A stretch of DNA of 64,000 nucleotides from Agrococcus pavilionensis RW1 (GTDB lineage Bacteria > Actinomycetota > Actinomycetes > Actinomycetales > Microbacteriaceae). The position numbers were made by a program, and so were the translations under genes. Below the pieces are notes generated by a model that saw only the letters and a program-made list of their open reading frames with translations, searched no databases and was not told the DNA's origin. The stretch covers positions 106,902 through 170,901 of the forward strand of contig NZ_ASHR01000017.1 of the NCBI RefSeq assembly GCF_000400485.1, read 5' to 3'. Each line of letters starts with the position of its first letter. The stretch's first letter is position 1. Positions 42,564-51,496 of this stretch are shown here, in pieces.

Positions 42564-44291
42564 ATGGGGCTGCTCTCGCGCGCGATCGGAGCGCGCGCGC
42601 TCGATCGTGCGCCGTGGTGGCTGTCGCTCGTCCTGGGCATCGGATGCGTCGGGCTCGGCCTCGTGCTCGTCGCTCGCCCGTTCCTCTCCCTCGGCGCGCT
42701 CGTCGTGGCGCTCGCCGTCGCGCTCCTCGTCGCGGCCGCCGCCGAGCTGCTGCGCGGCGGGCGGTGGTGGAGCGCGCTCGCGGGGCTCGCGTGGGCGGCC
42801 GCGGGCGTCCTCGTGCTCGTGCTCCCGGCGCTCACGATCGGCGCCCTCGTGGTCGTCGTGGGCGTCGCGATGATCGTGAGCGGCGCGCTCGACGCCGTGC
42901 GAGCGGTCCGCGAGGGTGTGGCTGAGCGCGGCGCCGACCTCGCGCTCGCGATCGCGGGCGTGCTCCTCGGCGTGCTCGCCCTCGCGTGGCCCGACGTCTC
43001 GGTGCTCGCGCTCGCGGCGGTGCTCGGCGCCCGGCTCGCGCTGCTCGGCGTGCAGCTCGTGCGGCGCGCCGTCGATCGAGCGCGCGGCCGCGCCCCGGAG
43101 CGCCCGCGACCGCGGCGGCGCGGGGCGCTCGCGGCGATCGCGCTCGCCGCGGTCGCGGGCCTCGCGCTCGTCGGGCTGCAGCTGAGCGGCTCGCCGCGGC
43201 CCGACGCGTTCTACGACCCGCCCGCGGGCGTCCTCGCCGAGCCGGGCGCGCTCCTGCGCAACGAGCCCTTCGACCGCGCGATGCCCGGCGGCTCGACCGC
43301 CTGGCGCATCCTCTACGCGACGACCGACGCCGACGGCGAGCCGGCGCTCGCATCCGGCCTCGTGGTCGTGCCCGAGCGCGGCACGGCGCATCCGGTCGTC
43401 GCGTGGTCGCACGGCACGACGGGCTTCGAGACCGGGTGCGCGCCGAGCCTGCTCGACGAGCCGTTCGTCGCGGGCGCGATGCCCGAGCCGCAAGCCGTGA
43501 TCGACGCGGGCTGGGCGATCGTCGCGACCGACTACGCGGGGCTCGGCACCGCTGGCAGCCAGCCGTACCTCATCGGCGCGGGGGAGGGGCCGAGCGTGCT
43601 CGACGCGATCCGCGCCGCGCAGCGCCTCGAGGCGGCAGCGCTCGCGCCCGAGACGGTGCTGTGGGGCCACTCGCAAGGCGGGCACGCGGCGCTGTGGGCC
43701 GGCGGCATGGCGAGCGACTACGCACCGGAGCTCGAGATCGTCGGCGTCGCGGCGATGGCACCCGCGACCGACCTCCCCGCGCTCCTCGACGGCGTCGCGG
43801 GCTCGGTCGTCGGCCCGATCTTCGGTTCGTTCGCGCTCGCGGCGTACGACGCCGCCTACCCCGACGTCGCCACGGCCGACTACGTGCGACCCGGCGCGCG
43901 CATCCTCGTCGACGCCGCGCAGCGGCGCTGCCTCACCGACCCCGCGACGCTCGTCTCGCTCGCGACCTCGGTCTTCAGCGGCGCCCCGGTCTTCTCCCGC
44001 AGCCCCGGCGATGGTGCGCTCGGCGCGCGGGCCGCCGAGAACGTGCCGACCCTGCCGATCGACGCACCCGTGCTCGTCGCGCAAGGCGGCGCCGACTCGC
44101 TCATCACGCCCGACGCGCAGGCCGGCTGGGTCGAGGCGCGGTGCGCCGAGGGCTGGTCGATCGACCACCGCACCTACGACGGCCTCGACCACATGGGCCT
44201 CGTCTCGGGCGAGTCGGCGCTGCTGCCGGAGCTCGCCGCGTGGACCGCCGCCCGGTTCGCGGGCGAGCCGACGCCGGCGGGCTGCCGCTGA
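42564..44291 (+). CDS. Fusion: DUF308 (HdeD-like) membrane domain + alpha/beta-hydrolase (secretory lipase-like)
   Basis: A 575-residue two-part protein. Residues 1-210 hold about seven hydrophobic helices of the DUF308/HdeD type (WWLSLVLGIGCVGLGLVLVARPFLSLGALVVALAVALLV and repeats of this pattern) plus one further helix near 200. Residues 215-575 are a hydrolase with YATTDADGEPALASGLVVVP, VAWSHGTTGFETGCAPS, the nucleophile elbow GHSQGGHAALW, an acid in VAQGGADSLITP and a His in LDHMGLVSG. The enzyme part resembles LIP/secretory lipases and should face outside, tethered by the DUF308 part. Esters or lipids of the envelope are possible substrates; this is inference. Confidence 0.85.
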   Translation: MGLLSRAIGARALDRAPWWLSLVLGIGCVGLGLVLVARPFLSLGALVVALAVALLVAAAAELLRGGRWWSALAGLAWAAAGVLVLVLPALTIGALVVVVGVAMIVSGALDAVRAVREGVAERGADLALAIAGVLLGVLALAWPDVSVLALAAVLGARLALLGVQLVRRAVDRARGRAPERPRPRRRGALAAIALAAVAGLALVGLQLSGSPRPDAFYDPPAGVLAEPGALLRNEPFDRAMPGGSTAWRILYATTDADGEPALASGLVVVPERGTAHPVVAWSHGTTGFETGCAPSLLDEPFVAGAMPEPQAVIDAGWAIVATDYAGLGTAGSQPYLIGAGEGPSVLDAIRAAQRLEAAALAPETVLWGHSQGGHAALWAGGMASDYAPELEIVGVAAMAPATDLPALLDGVAGSVVGPIFGSFALAAYDAAYPDVATADYVRPGARILVDAAQRRCLTDPATLVSLATSVFSGAPVFSRSPGDGALGARAAENVPTLPIDAPVLVAQGGADSLITPDAQAGWVEARCAEGWSIDHRTYDGLDHMGLVSGESALLPELAAWTAARFAGEPTPAGCR

Positions 44292-44351
44292 CGCCATCGC
44301 GCGGGCGACGCTCGACTAGCCTGGAGGCTCCCGATCCTGCGAGGAGGCAGC

Positions 44352-45716
44352 GTGAGCGAGTACCGGGTCGTCGACCCCTACACCGGCCAGGTCGTCAAGG
44401 AGTACCCCACCGCGACCGATGACGAGATCCGTGCGGCGATCGAGCGCGCCCACGCGGCGTTCGAGCCGTGGCGCGCGACGCCGATGGCGGAGCGCGCGGC
44501 GATCCTCTCGAAGGCCGCGACGGCCTTCACCGAGCGCTCGCGCGAGCTCGCCGAGATCATCCGCACCGAGATGGGGAAGCCGCTCGGGCAGGGCGTCTTC
44601 GAGGCGGAGTTCTCGGGCGAGATCATCCAGTACTACGCCGACAACGCCGCCGAGTTCCTCGCCGACGAGGTGCTGACCACGCGCTCCGGCCTCGACGCGC
44701 GCGTCGTGAAGTCGGCGCAGGGCGTGATCCTCGGCATCATGCCGTGGAACTTCCCGTACTACCAGGTCGCGCGCTTCGCCTTCCCCAACCTCATGCTCGG
44801 CAACACCGTGCTGCTGAAGCACGCGCCGCAGTGCCCGTGGTCGGCCACGGTCATCACCGAGATCCTCGAGGAGGCGGGGCTGCCCGCCGGCGCCTACGAG
44901 AACATCTTCGCGACGAACGACCAGATCGGCGAGATCGTCATCCCCGACCCGCGCGTGCGCGGCGTCTCGCTCACGGGCTCCGAGCGCGCGGGTGCCGCGG
45001 TCGCCGAGATCGCCGGCCGCAACCTCAAGAAGGTCGTGCTCGAGCTCGGCGGCAGCGACCCCTTCGTCGTGCTCTCGACGGACGACATGGATGCCGTGGT
45101 CGAGTCGGCGGTCGCGACGCGCATGGAGAACTCGGGCCAGGCGTGCAACGCCTCGAAGCGCTTCATCGTGGTCGACGAGCTCTACGACGACTTCTCGACG
45201 CGGCTCGCGCAGGCGATCGCCGCGGTCGAGGTGGGCGACCCCGAGGACGAGGACGCGCTCGTCGGCCCGCTCTCGTCGCAGGCCGCCGCCGACCGGCTGC
45301 GCGAGCAGACGAGCGCCGCGATCGCGGAGGGCGCGCGCGTGCTCGCCGGCGCGGTCGAGGGCGACGGCACGCGCGTGCAGCCCGCGCTGCTCGCCGACGT
45401 GACCGACGCCATGAGCGTCTACCGCGAGGAGCTCTTCGGCCCGGTCGGCACCGTCTACCGCGCGAAGGACGTCGACGACGCCGTGCGCATCGCGAACGAC
45501 ACGCCCTTCGGGCTCGGCGCGCGCGTGTGGTGCAGCGACCCCGAGCTCGCGCGCGCGGTCGCCGACCGCATCGACGCCGGCATGGTCGCGATCAACGACG
45601 CGAGCGCCGAGGACTACGACATGCCCTTCGGCGGCACGAAGCGATCGGGCTTCGGCCGCGAGCTCGGCCCGCACGGCATGGAGGAGTTCATGAACAAGAA
45701 GCTCGTCGTCGGCTGA
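44352..45716 (+). CDS. NAD(P)-dependent aldehyde (succinate-semialdehyde) dehydrogenase
   Basis: A 454-residue aldehyde dehydrogenase. Catalytic Cys is in ENSGQACNASKRF and the general base Glu in VVLELGGSDPFVV; MPWNFPYYQVARFAFPNLMLGN is the cofactor region. Overall it looks like the GabD/YneI type that oxidises succinate semialdehyde, shorter than the 480-490-residue average for the superfamily as that branch is. GTG start with GAGGAGG upstream. Confidence 0.9.
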   Translation: MSEYRVVDPYTGQVVKEYPTATDDEIRAAIERAHAAFEPWRATPMAERAAILSKAATAFTERSRELAEIIRTEMGKPLGQGVFEAEFSGEIIQYYADNAAEFLADEVLTTRSGLDARVVKSAQGVILGIMPWNFPYYQVARFAFPNLMLGNTVLLKHAPQCPWSATVITEILEEAGLPAGAYENIFATNDQIGEIVIPDPRVRGVSLTGSERAGAAVAEIAGRNLKKVVLELGGSDPFVVLSTDDMDAVVESAVATRMENSGQACNASKRFIVVDELYDDFSTRLAQAIAAVEVGDPEDEDALVGPLSSQAAADRLREQTSAAIAEGARVLAGAVEGDGTRVQPALLADVTDAMSVYREELFGPVGTVYRAKDVDDAVRIANDTPFGLGARVWCSDPELARAVADRIDAGMVAINDASAEDYDMPFGGTKRSGFGRELGPHGMEEFMNKKLVVG

Positions 45717-45962
45717 TCGCTCGAGCCAGCGACGACGCCGCTTCGCGCGCGCCCGCGCCCAGGCCGGTCCGAGCTCCGACTCGGCGGCCAGGGCGCGGGC
45801 GCGCTCGCTCCCCGCGAGCAGGCCGAAGCTGAACGCGTGCTCGCGCGCGAGCACGACGTCGCCCGCCTCAGCGGCGACGCGCGAGATCGCCTCGAGGTCG
45901 GGCGGCTCGGGGCCCTCGAGCGGTTCGAGCTTCGTCTCCACGTCGCGGTGGTGGGTCGCCAT
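45717..45962 (-). pseudogene. Possible truncated RraB-like gene fragment
   Basis: From the ATG complementary to 45960-45962 a frame gives about 80 plausible residues (MATHHRDVETKLEPLEGPEP, then ISRVAAEAGDVVLAREHAFSFGLLAGSERARALAAE) before it runs on, antisense, through the aldehyde dehydrogenase gene without a credible C-terminus. The readable part vaguely resembles the start of an RraB-type RNase E regulator domain. It could be a 3'-truncated remnant or chance. This stretch holds nothing else I can support. Confidence 0.3.
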
Positions 45963-46007
45963 GCCCCGATCGTCCATCGCGGCCCCGAGCGCCGGCCCGG
46001 AGGCGGA

Positions 46008-46808
46008 TCAGCGCAGCAGGCCGGCCATGCGCTTCGCGATGATGCCGCCAACCCTCGTGGGCACGAGGCGCGCGAGCCGGTCGAGCGCGCGGGCGTCCTT
46101 GCCGATCACGAGCCGCGGCGCGCCTGCGGCGACCGCGTCGACGATCTGGCTGCCCGCGTCGGCGGGCGTCGTGAGCGAGGCGGCGGCCCCCGACGACTCG
46201 ACGGAGCGCTCGATCGAGACGCCGGAGTTGCCGGTGATGTTCGTGCCGACGCCGCCGGGGAAGACGACCGTCACCGCGACGCTCGAGCCCTGGAGCTCGG
46301 CCTGCATGCCCTCGGTGAGGAGCTTCACGGCGGCCTTGCTCGCGCCGTAGGCCGACTGCCCCGGCACGGGCGCGAGCGCGCCCATGCTCGAGACGTTGAG
46401 CAGCGCGGCCGCGGGGCGGGCCTTGAGCAGCGGCAGGAACGCGGTGACGGTGTGCACGACGCCCCAGAAGTTGACCTGCATGACGCGCTCGAGCGTCTCG
46501 ATCGGCAGCTCGCCGATGCGCTGGAACGGGTGGATGATGCCCGCGACGTTGAGCAGGCCGTCGACCTGGCCGTGGGCGGCGAGCACCGCGTCGGGCAGCG
46601 CCTCGACCGCCGCGCGATCGGCGACGTCGACGACGTGCGTCGAGAGCCGATCGCCCGCACCGGCGAGCCGAGCGGTCTCGGCGAGGCCGTCGGCGCTCAG
46701 GTCGACGGCCGCGACGCGCGCCTCGCGGCGCAGGAGCTCGAGCACGACCTCCCGGCCGATGCCGTTGCCGCCGCCGGTGACGACGAAGGTGCGGGAAGCG
46801 AGCTGCAC
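46008..46808 (-). CDS. SDR family oxidoreductase
   Basis: A 266-residue classical short-chain dehydrogenase: TGGGNGIG cofactor loop, NVAGI, catalytic Ser in LNVSSMGAL and YGASK. Asp after the second strand (VAAVDLSAD) favours NAD(H). The C-terminal region (GVGTNITGNSGVSIERSVE, then ADAGSQIVDAVAAGAPRLVIGKDARALDRLARLVP) is that of acyl or steroid-type SDRs. GTG start with GAGGAGG. A 17-bp palindrome just upstream is probably the operator of the TetR protein encoded next. Confidence 0.88.
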   Translation of the reverse strand: MQLASRTFVVTGGGNGIGREVVLELLRREARVAAVDLSADGLAETARLAGAGDRLSTHVVDVADRAAVEALPDAVLAAHGQVDGLLNVAGIIHPFQRIGELPIETLERVMQVNFWGVVHTVTAFLPLLKARPAAALLNVSSMGALAPVPGQSAYGASKAAVKLLTEGMQAELQGSSVAVTVVFPGGVGTNITGNSGVSIERSVESSGAAASLTTPADAGSQIVDAVAAGAPRLVIGKDARALDRLARLVPTRVGGIIAKRMAGLLR

Positions 46809-46825
46809 GGTTCCTCCTCGGGATG

Positions 46826-46842
46826 CGTCAACTTAGTTGACG
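46826..46842 (-). promoter_or_regulatory. Probable TetR-family operator ahead of the SDR gene
   Basis: CGTCAAC-TTA-GTTGACG, a perfect 7-bp inverted repeat with a 3-base centre, 18 bases upstream of the SDR start and 14 bases beyond the TetR gene stop. Arms of this size are usual for TetR operators. Confidence 0.6.
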
Positions 46843-46855
46843 ATGGAGCCCCATG

Positions 46856-47401
46856 CTATGCGATGGCGGCCTGCAGCACCGCGCCGTAGCGCGCGATGAG
46901 GGCGTCGCGGTCGGCCGCGAGCCGCTCGTCGCCGACCGCCCACAGCGCGTAGAGCATGCCGCCGGCGGCCGCGGCCGCGAGGCGCGCCTTGAGGTCGGCG
47001 TCCGCGCCGCCGCCGAGCCGCTCGCGCAGCGGCGCGACGAAGCCCTCCTCGTGCGCCCGGCGCAGCTGCGATCCGATGCCCTCGGCATCGCTCGCCCGCA
47101 GCAGGGCGAGGAAGACGCCGCGGGTGTCGCCGCGAGCGTCGAGGAGCGCCTCGGCGCAGCGCGCGCCGAAGCCGTCGAGCGGCCCCTCGAGCGTGCGGCG
47201 CCACGCCGCCGCGAGCGCGCCGGGGCGCATGGCGTCGAGGAAGAGCGCCTCCTTCGAGCCGAAGCGCCGGATGACGACCGCGGGATCGACGTCGGCGAGC
47301 GCCGCGATGTCGCGCACGGTCGTGCCGGCGTAGCCGCGCTCGAGGAAGAGCCGCGCGGCCGCCGCGGCGATCGCGCCGGGATCGGCGGCCGGTCGCGCCA
47401 C
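46856..47401 (-). CDS. TetR family transcriptional regulator
   Basis: A 181-residue TetR repressor. Residues 8-55 form the DNA-binding helix-turn-helix (AAAARLFLERGYAGTTVRDIAALADVDPAVVIRRFGSKEALF) and the rest is the ligand-binding helical domain. It is sandwiched between the rhodanese gene (one base apart, same strand) and the SDR it probably controls. GTG start. The inducer is unknown. Confidence 0.9.
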   Translation of the reverse strand: MARPAADPGAIAAAAARLFLERGYAGTTVRDIAALADVDPAVVIRRFGSKEALFLDAMRPGALAAAWRRTLEGPLDGFGARCAEALLDARGDTRGVFLALLRASDAEGIGSQLRRAHEEGFVAPLRERLGGGADADLKARLAAAAAGGMLYALWAVGDERLAADRDALIARYGAVLQAAIA

Positions 47402-47402
47402 G

Positions 47403-47693
47403 TCAGGCGACCGTGCCGACCATCGGGCGGCCCTCCGCCGCCCACCGCAGGGTCCCGCCCGCGACGCTCACCGCATCCATGCCCCGCTGCTCGAGGAAGG
47501 CGACGACCTGACCGCTCCGCGCGCCCGAGCGGCAGATGACCGCCGCGCCGTCGGGCACCTCGTCGAGCCGCTCGACGATCTCGCTCATGGGGATGTGCAG
47601 CGCGTCGACCGCGTGCCCCGCCTCCCACTCGTGCTGCTCGCGCACGTCGACGATCGGGCGGTCGGCGGTCTCGGCGGGCGTGATCTCTCGCAT
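47403..47693 (-). CDS. Rhodanese-like domain protein
   Basis: A 96-residue single rhodanese domain (GlpE/PspE size). IVDVREQHEWEAGHAVDALHIPMSEI is the conserved CH2A-type region and CRSGARS is the active-site loop with the persulphide Cys. Likely a sulphurtransferase or sulphur carrier. TAGCCT six bases before the ATG suggests a leaderless transcript that continues into the TetR gene. Confidence 0.92.
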   Translation of the reverse strand: MREITPAETADRPIVDVREQHEWEAGHAVDALHIPMSEIVERLDEVPDGAAVICRSGARSGQVVAFLEQRGMDAVSVAGGTLRWAAEGRPMVGTVA

Positions 47694-47699
47694 GGATCG

Positions 47700-47705
47700 A
47701 GGCTA
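47700..47705 (-). promoter_or_regulatory. -10 box, leaderless start of rhodanese-tetR operon
   Basis: Minus-strand TAGCCT, six bases, then the ATG of the rhodanese gene. Confidence 0.5.
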
Positions 47706-47730
47706 TCGATCCGCGCTCGGGGCGAGCATC

Positions 47731-48219
47731 ATGGCCGGCATGACGGATGTGCGCACGGTGCTCTGGTTCGACGGCCGCATCGAGGAGGCGGCCGAGCTCT
47801 ACGTCTCGCTCCTGCCCGGCTCCGCGGTCACCGACGTGATGCGGATCCCGGAGGACGAGAACCCCTGGCCCGGCGGGATGGCGGCGGGGGAGGCGCTCAC
47901 GATCGACCTGACGATCGGCGGGGCGCCCTTCCAGCTGCTGAACGGCGGGCCGCAGTTCCGGCAGTCGGAGGCGGTCTCGATCGCGCTCACCGTCGACGGG
48001 CAGGCCGAGGTCGATCGGCTGTGGGACGCGCTCGTCGCCGACGGCGGCGAGGAGTCGATGTGCGGGTGGTGCCGCGATCGCTTCGGCGTCTCGTGGCAGG
48101 TCATCCCGAAGCAGCTCGGCGAGCTCATGCAGGGACCGCGCTCGAAGGACGTCACGCGCGCGATGCTCGAGATGCGGAAGCTCGACGTCGCGGCGCTCGA
48201 GGCCGCCGCGCGCGGCTGA
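47731..48219 (+). CDS. VOC family protein, PhnB/3-dmu-9_3-mt type
   Basis: A 162-residue VOC protein. VRTVLWFDGRIEEAAELYVSLLPGSAVTDV, FQLLNGGPQFRQSEAVSIALTVDGQAEVDRLWDALVADGGEESMCGWCRDRFGVSWQVIPKQLGELM is the 3-demethylubiquinone-9-methyltransferase-like (PhnB) pattern; despite the family name most members have no proven methyltransferase activity. The ATG could be 47731 or 47740. Confidence 0.85.
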   Translation: MAGMTDVRTVLWFDGRIEEAAELYVSLLPGSAVTDVMRIPEDENPWPGGMAAGEALTIDLTIGGAPFQLLNGGPQFRQSEAVSIALTVDGQAEVDRLWDALVADGGEESMCGWCRDRFGVSWQVIPKQLGELMQGPRSKDVTRAMLEMRKLDVAALEAAARG

Positions 48220-48234
48220 TCCGGGGCGGCGCGG

Positions 48235-49011
48235 TCAGCGCGCGAGGCGCTCGAGCAGCGCCTCGTGCAGCGCGCCGTTCGTGGCGAGCGCGGAACCGTG
48301 CCACGGGCCCGCGTGGCCCTCGACCGACGTGAAGCGGCCGCCGGCCTCCTCGATCACCGGCACGAGCGCGGCCATGTCGTAGGGCTTGAGGTCGAACTCC
48401 GCGACCGCGTCGACCTTGCCCTCCGCGAGCAGCATGTAGCTCCACGCGTCGCCGTACGAGCGCGCCCGCCACACGTCGCGCTGCAGGCCGATGAGGTCGT
48501 CGAGCCTGCCCGCGCCGTCCCAGCCCTGGATCGCGTTGTACGACAGCACTGCATTCGCGAGCGACGCGACGCCCGAGACGCGCAGGCGGCGGGGCGCGGC
48601 GGGGTCGGTCCACGCCCCGGAGCCCTCCGCGGCCCACCAGCGCGCCCCGAGGGCGGGGGAGGAGACGACGCCGACGACCGGTCTGCCCTCGACCGCGAGC
48701 GCGATGAGGGTCGCCCAGATCGGGGCGCCGCGCAGGAAGTGCGCCGTGCCGTCGATCGGGTCGACGATCCACTGCCGCGGCGCGTCGCCCTCGGTGCCGA
48801 ACTCCTCGCCGAGGATCGCGTCGTCCGGGCGCTCCTCGGCGAGCATGGCGCGGATGCGCTGCTCGACCGCGCGGTCGGCGTCCGTCACGTGCGTCGTGTC
48901 GGCCTTCGTCGTGATCTCGAGGTCCTGCGCGCCGAAGCGCGCCATCGAGATGGCGTCGGCGGCGTCGGCGAGCCGGAGCGCGAGGGCGAGGTCGTCGTCG
49001 TAGCGGGTCAC
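48235..49011 (-). CDS. hisN: Histidinol-phosphatase, inositol monophosphatase family
   Basis: A 258-residue Mg-dependent phosphatase. Metal-site motifs: GEEFGTEG, DPIDGTAHFLRG (WIVDPIDGT) and GDAWSYMLLAEGKVDAVAEFDLKPYDMAA. The last motif and the neighbourhood rsgA-aroA are characteristic of actinobacterial HisN, the IMPase-like histidinol-phosphate phosphatase of histidine synthesis. GTG start with TACGCT seven bases upstream. It lies downstream of rsgA on the same strand. Confidence 0.9.
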   Translation of the reverse strand: MTRYDDDLALALRLADAADAISMARFGAQDLEITTKADTTHVTDADRAVEQRIRAMLAEERPDDAILGEEFGTEGDAPRQWIVDPIDGTAHFLRGAPIWATLIALAVEGRPVVGVVSSPALGARWWAAEGSGAWTDPAAPRRLRVSGVASLANAVLSYNAIQGWDGAGRLDDLIGLQRDVWRARSYGDAWSYMLLAEGKVDAVAEFDLKPYDMAALVPVIEEAGGRFTSVEGHAGPWHGSALATNGALHEALLERLAR

Positions 49012-49033
49012 GCCCTCCAGCGTAGGCGGCGCG

Positions 49034-50074
49034 TCACTCCTCGTGCCGCTGCTGCCGCGCGGCGACGAGCGTGCCGAGCAGCCGCTGCATCGAGTCGACG
49101 CGGCGCTGCCCGAGGCGCCCCTCGAGCGCGGCGATCGTGAGCTCGCAGTACTCCTCGCCCGGCAGGTGCGAGCAGCCGCGGGGGCAGTCCTCGGCGACCG
49201 CCGCGAGGTCGGGGAACCCGCTCAGCACGTTGGCGGTCGCGACGTGGCCGAGGCCGAAGGAGCGCACGCCCGGGGTGTCGATGATCCAGCCGGAGCCGAG
49301 CTTGAACGAGACGGTCGACGACGAGGTGTGGCGGCCGCGGCCGGTGACGGGGTTCACGTGGCCGACCGCGCGCATCGCGCCGGGCACGAGCGCGTTCACG
49401 AGCGTCGACTTGCCGACGCCCGAGTGGCCGACGGCGACGGTCGTGTGGCCGTCGAGCCGCTCGCGCAGCGCCTCGACCGGGGGATCCTCGAGCGACGACT
49501 GCCACACCTCGATGTCGAGCCCCTCGAAGTGGGCGAGGAAGGGCGCGGGGTCGGCGACGTCGGTCTTCGTCACGACCATGACGGGCGTGATGCCGGCGTC
49601 GAGTGCCGCGACGAGGTAGCGGTCGACGAGCGCCGGCCGCGGCTCGGGGTCGGCCGCCGCGACGACCATGAGCAGCACGTCGGCGTTCGCGACGATGACG
49701 CGCTCGACGACGTCGGTGTCGTCGGCGGAGCGGCGCAGCACGGTCGAGCGGGGCTGGATGCGCACGATGCGGGCGAGCGATCCCTCCTCGCCGCTCGTGT
49801 CGCCCACGACGTCGACCCGGTCGCCCGCGACGATCGCCTGCTTGCGCAGCTCGCGCGCCCGCGCGGCGGTCACGACGGCCTCGTCGGGCTCGCCGACGCG
49901 CACGGCGAGCGTGTACCGACCGCGGTCGACGGCCGTCACGATGCCCGTGATGGCGTCGTCGTGCTCGGGCCGGTGCTTCGAGCGCGGCCGGTTCGCCTTG
50001 GGGTTCGGCCGCTCGCGCACGCTCGACTCGTCGTACTCCTCGTACGGGTCCTCGTAGTCGCCGAGCCAGCTCAT
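49034..50074 (-). CDS. rsgA: Ribosome small-subunit-dependent GTPase A
   Basis: A 346-residue circularly permuted GTPase acting late in 30S assembly. N-terminal OB fold, then motifs in permuted order: G4 VTKTDVADP, G1 GHSGVGKSTLVNAL, G3 DTPGVRSFGL, and a C-terminal Cys/His zinc-binding region (EDCPRGCSHLPGEEYCEL). ATG complementary to 50072-50074, four bases after the aroA stop, so the two are co-transcribed. Confidence 0.95.
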   Translation of the reverse strand: MSWLGDYEDPYEEYDESSVRERPNPKANRPRSKHRPEHDDAITGIVTAVDRGRYTLAVRVGEPDEAVVTAARARELRKQAIVAGDRVDVVGDTSGEEGSLARIVRIQPRSTVLRRSADDTDVVERVIVANADVLLMVVAAADPEPRPALVDRYLVAALDAGITPVMVVTKTDVADPAPFLAHFEGLDIEVWQSSLEDPPVEALRERLDGHTTVAVGHSGVGKSTLVNALVPGAMRAVGHVNPVTGRGRHTSSSTVSFKLGSGWIIDTPGVRSFGLGHVATANVLSGFPDLAAVAEDCPRGCSHLPGEEYCELTIAALEGRLGQRRVDSMQRLLGTLVAARQQRHEE

Positions 50075-50078
50075 GCGC

Positions 50079-51422
50079 TCACGCCGTCGCTCCCTCGCCG
50101 CCCGGCCCCGCGAGCATCCCCGCCCACAGCTCCGGGAACTCGGGGATCGTCTTCGCCGTCGCGCCGATGTCGTCGACCTCGACGCCGGGGACGCGCAGGC
50201 CCACGACCGCGCCCGCCGTCGCGATGCGGTGGTCGTCGAACGCGCGCCACGCGCCGCCCGCGAGCGGGGCGGGCTCGACGCGGATGCCGTCGGGCAGCGA
50301 CTGGGCGCGCCCGCCGAGCGCCGCGATGTCGTCGACGAGGGCGCGGATGCGGTCGGTCTCGTGCCCGCGGATGTGGCCGATCCCCGTGACCTCCACGGGC
50401 CCCGACGCGAGGGCGCCGAGCGCGACGATCGTCGGCGCGAGCTCGCCCGCCGCGTGCATGTCGAGGCTCGCTCCGGGGATCGCGCCGCCGACGGCCTCGA
50501 CCTCGAGGCATCCGTCCGCCAGCCTCGACGTCGCGCCGAACGGCTCGAGCAGCTGCGGCAGGAGCGCGCCCACCTGGGTCGTCTCGCGCGGCCAGCCGTC
50601 GAGCACGACGCGGCCGCCGACCGCGACGACGGCGGCGAGGAACGGCGCCGCGTTCGAGAGGTCGGGCTCGATCCGCTCGTCGAGCGCGGCGATCGGGCCG
50701 GGCTCGACGCGCCACGAGGCATCGCCCACGCGGCGCGCGTCGACGCCGCGCTGCCGCAGCGCCTCGAGCGTCATCTCGATGTGGGGGAGCGAGGGCAGCC
50801 GCTCGCCCCGGTGGTGGAGCGTGAGGCCCTCGTCGAAGCGCGCGCCGACGAGCAGGAGCGCCGAGACGAACTGGCTCGAGGCGCTCGCGTCGATCTCGAT
50901 CTCGCCCCCGCGGACGCTCCCGGTGCCGCCGGGGCCGCGCGCGCCGTGCACGGTGAACGGCAGCCGCGGCTCGTCGGCGTCGACGCGCACGCCGAGCGCG
51001 CGGAGGCTCGCGATCGTCTCGGCCATGGGCCGCTCGCGCGCGTGCGGGTCGCCGTCGAACGCGACCGGGCCGTCGCCGAGCGCCGCGACGATCGGGAGGA
51101 AGCGCATCGCGGTGCCCGCGAGCCCGCAGTCGATCGAGGAGCCGCCCCTGATGGGGCCGGGCGTCACGGCGAGGTCGGGGCCGAACCGACCGTCGCCGGG
51201 CGTCTCGCGGATCGTCGCGCCGAGCGACCTGAGCCCCTCGACCATGATGCGGGAGTCGCGGCTGCGGAGCGGTCGATGCAGCGTCGAGCCGCCGTCGGCG
51301 AGCGCCGCGAGCAGCAGCGCCCGGTTGGTGAGGCTCTTCGAGCCCGGCAGCTGCACGCGCGCGTCGAGCCGCGAGGTCGCGGTGGGGGCCGTCCAGGGCC
51401 GGGAATGATCGGGGTTCGGCAT
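50079..51422 (-). CDS. aroA: 3-phosphoshikimate 1-carboxyvinyltransferase (EPSP synthase)
   Basis: A 447-residue enzyme of the shikimate pathway. [20 protein letters not shown] holds the PEP-site Lys; [30 protein letters not shown] and [13 protein letters not shown] are the other active-site loops; [16 protein letters not shown] follows. ATG at 51422 ([10 protein letters not shown]); TAGATT lies seven bases upstream (51430-51435). Divergent from sigR: aroA-rsgA-hisN one way, sigR-rsrA the other, a conserved actinobacterial arrangement. Confidence 0.96.
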   Translation of the reverse strand: MPNPDHSRPWTAPTATSRLDARVQLPGSKSLTNRALLLAALADGGSTLHRPLRSRDSRIMVEGLRSLGATIRETPGDGRFGPDLAVTPGPIRGGSSIDCGLAGTAMRFLPIVAALGDGPVAFDGDPHARERPMAETIASLRALGVRVDADEPRLPFTVHGARGPGGTGSVRGGEIEIDASASSQFVSALLLVGARFDEGLTLHHRGERLPSLPHIEMTLEALRQRGVDARRVGDASWRVEPGPIAALDERIEPDLSNAAPFLAAVVAVGGRVVLDGWPRETTQVGALLPQLLEPFGATSRLADGCLEVEAVGGAIPGASLDMHAAGELAPTIVALGALASGPVEVTGIGHIRGHETDRIRALVDDIAALGGRAQSLPDGIRVEPAPLAGGAWRAFDDHRIATAGAVVGLRVPGVEVDDIGATAKTIPEFPELWAGMLAGPGGEGATA

Positions 51423-51496
51423 CGGTTGCAATCTATCGGTCGGAGGCGGATGGTGAGGAGGTGCCGGTGCCGACAGCGACACTAGACTCGCCCGCG

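Noticed and set aside
42402..44297. A 631-codon open frame on the minus strand
   Set aside because: Antisense to the DUF308-lipase gene and the tmRNA; no family features and an Arg/Glu/His composition typical of shadows.
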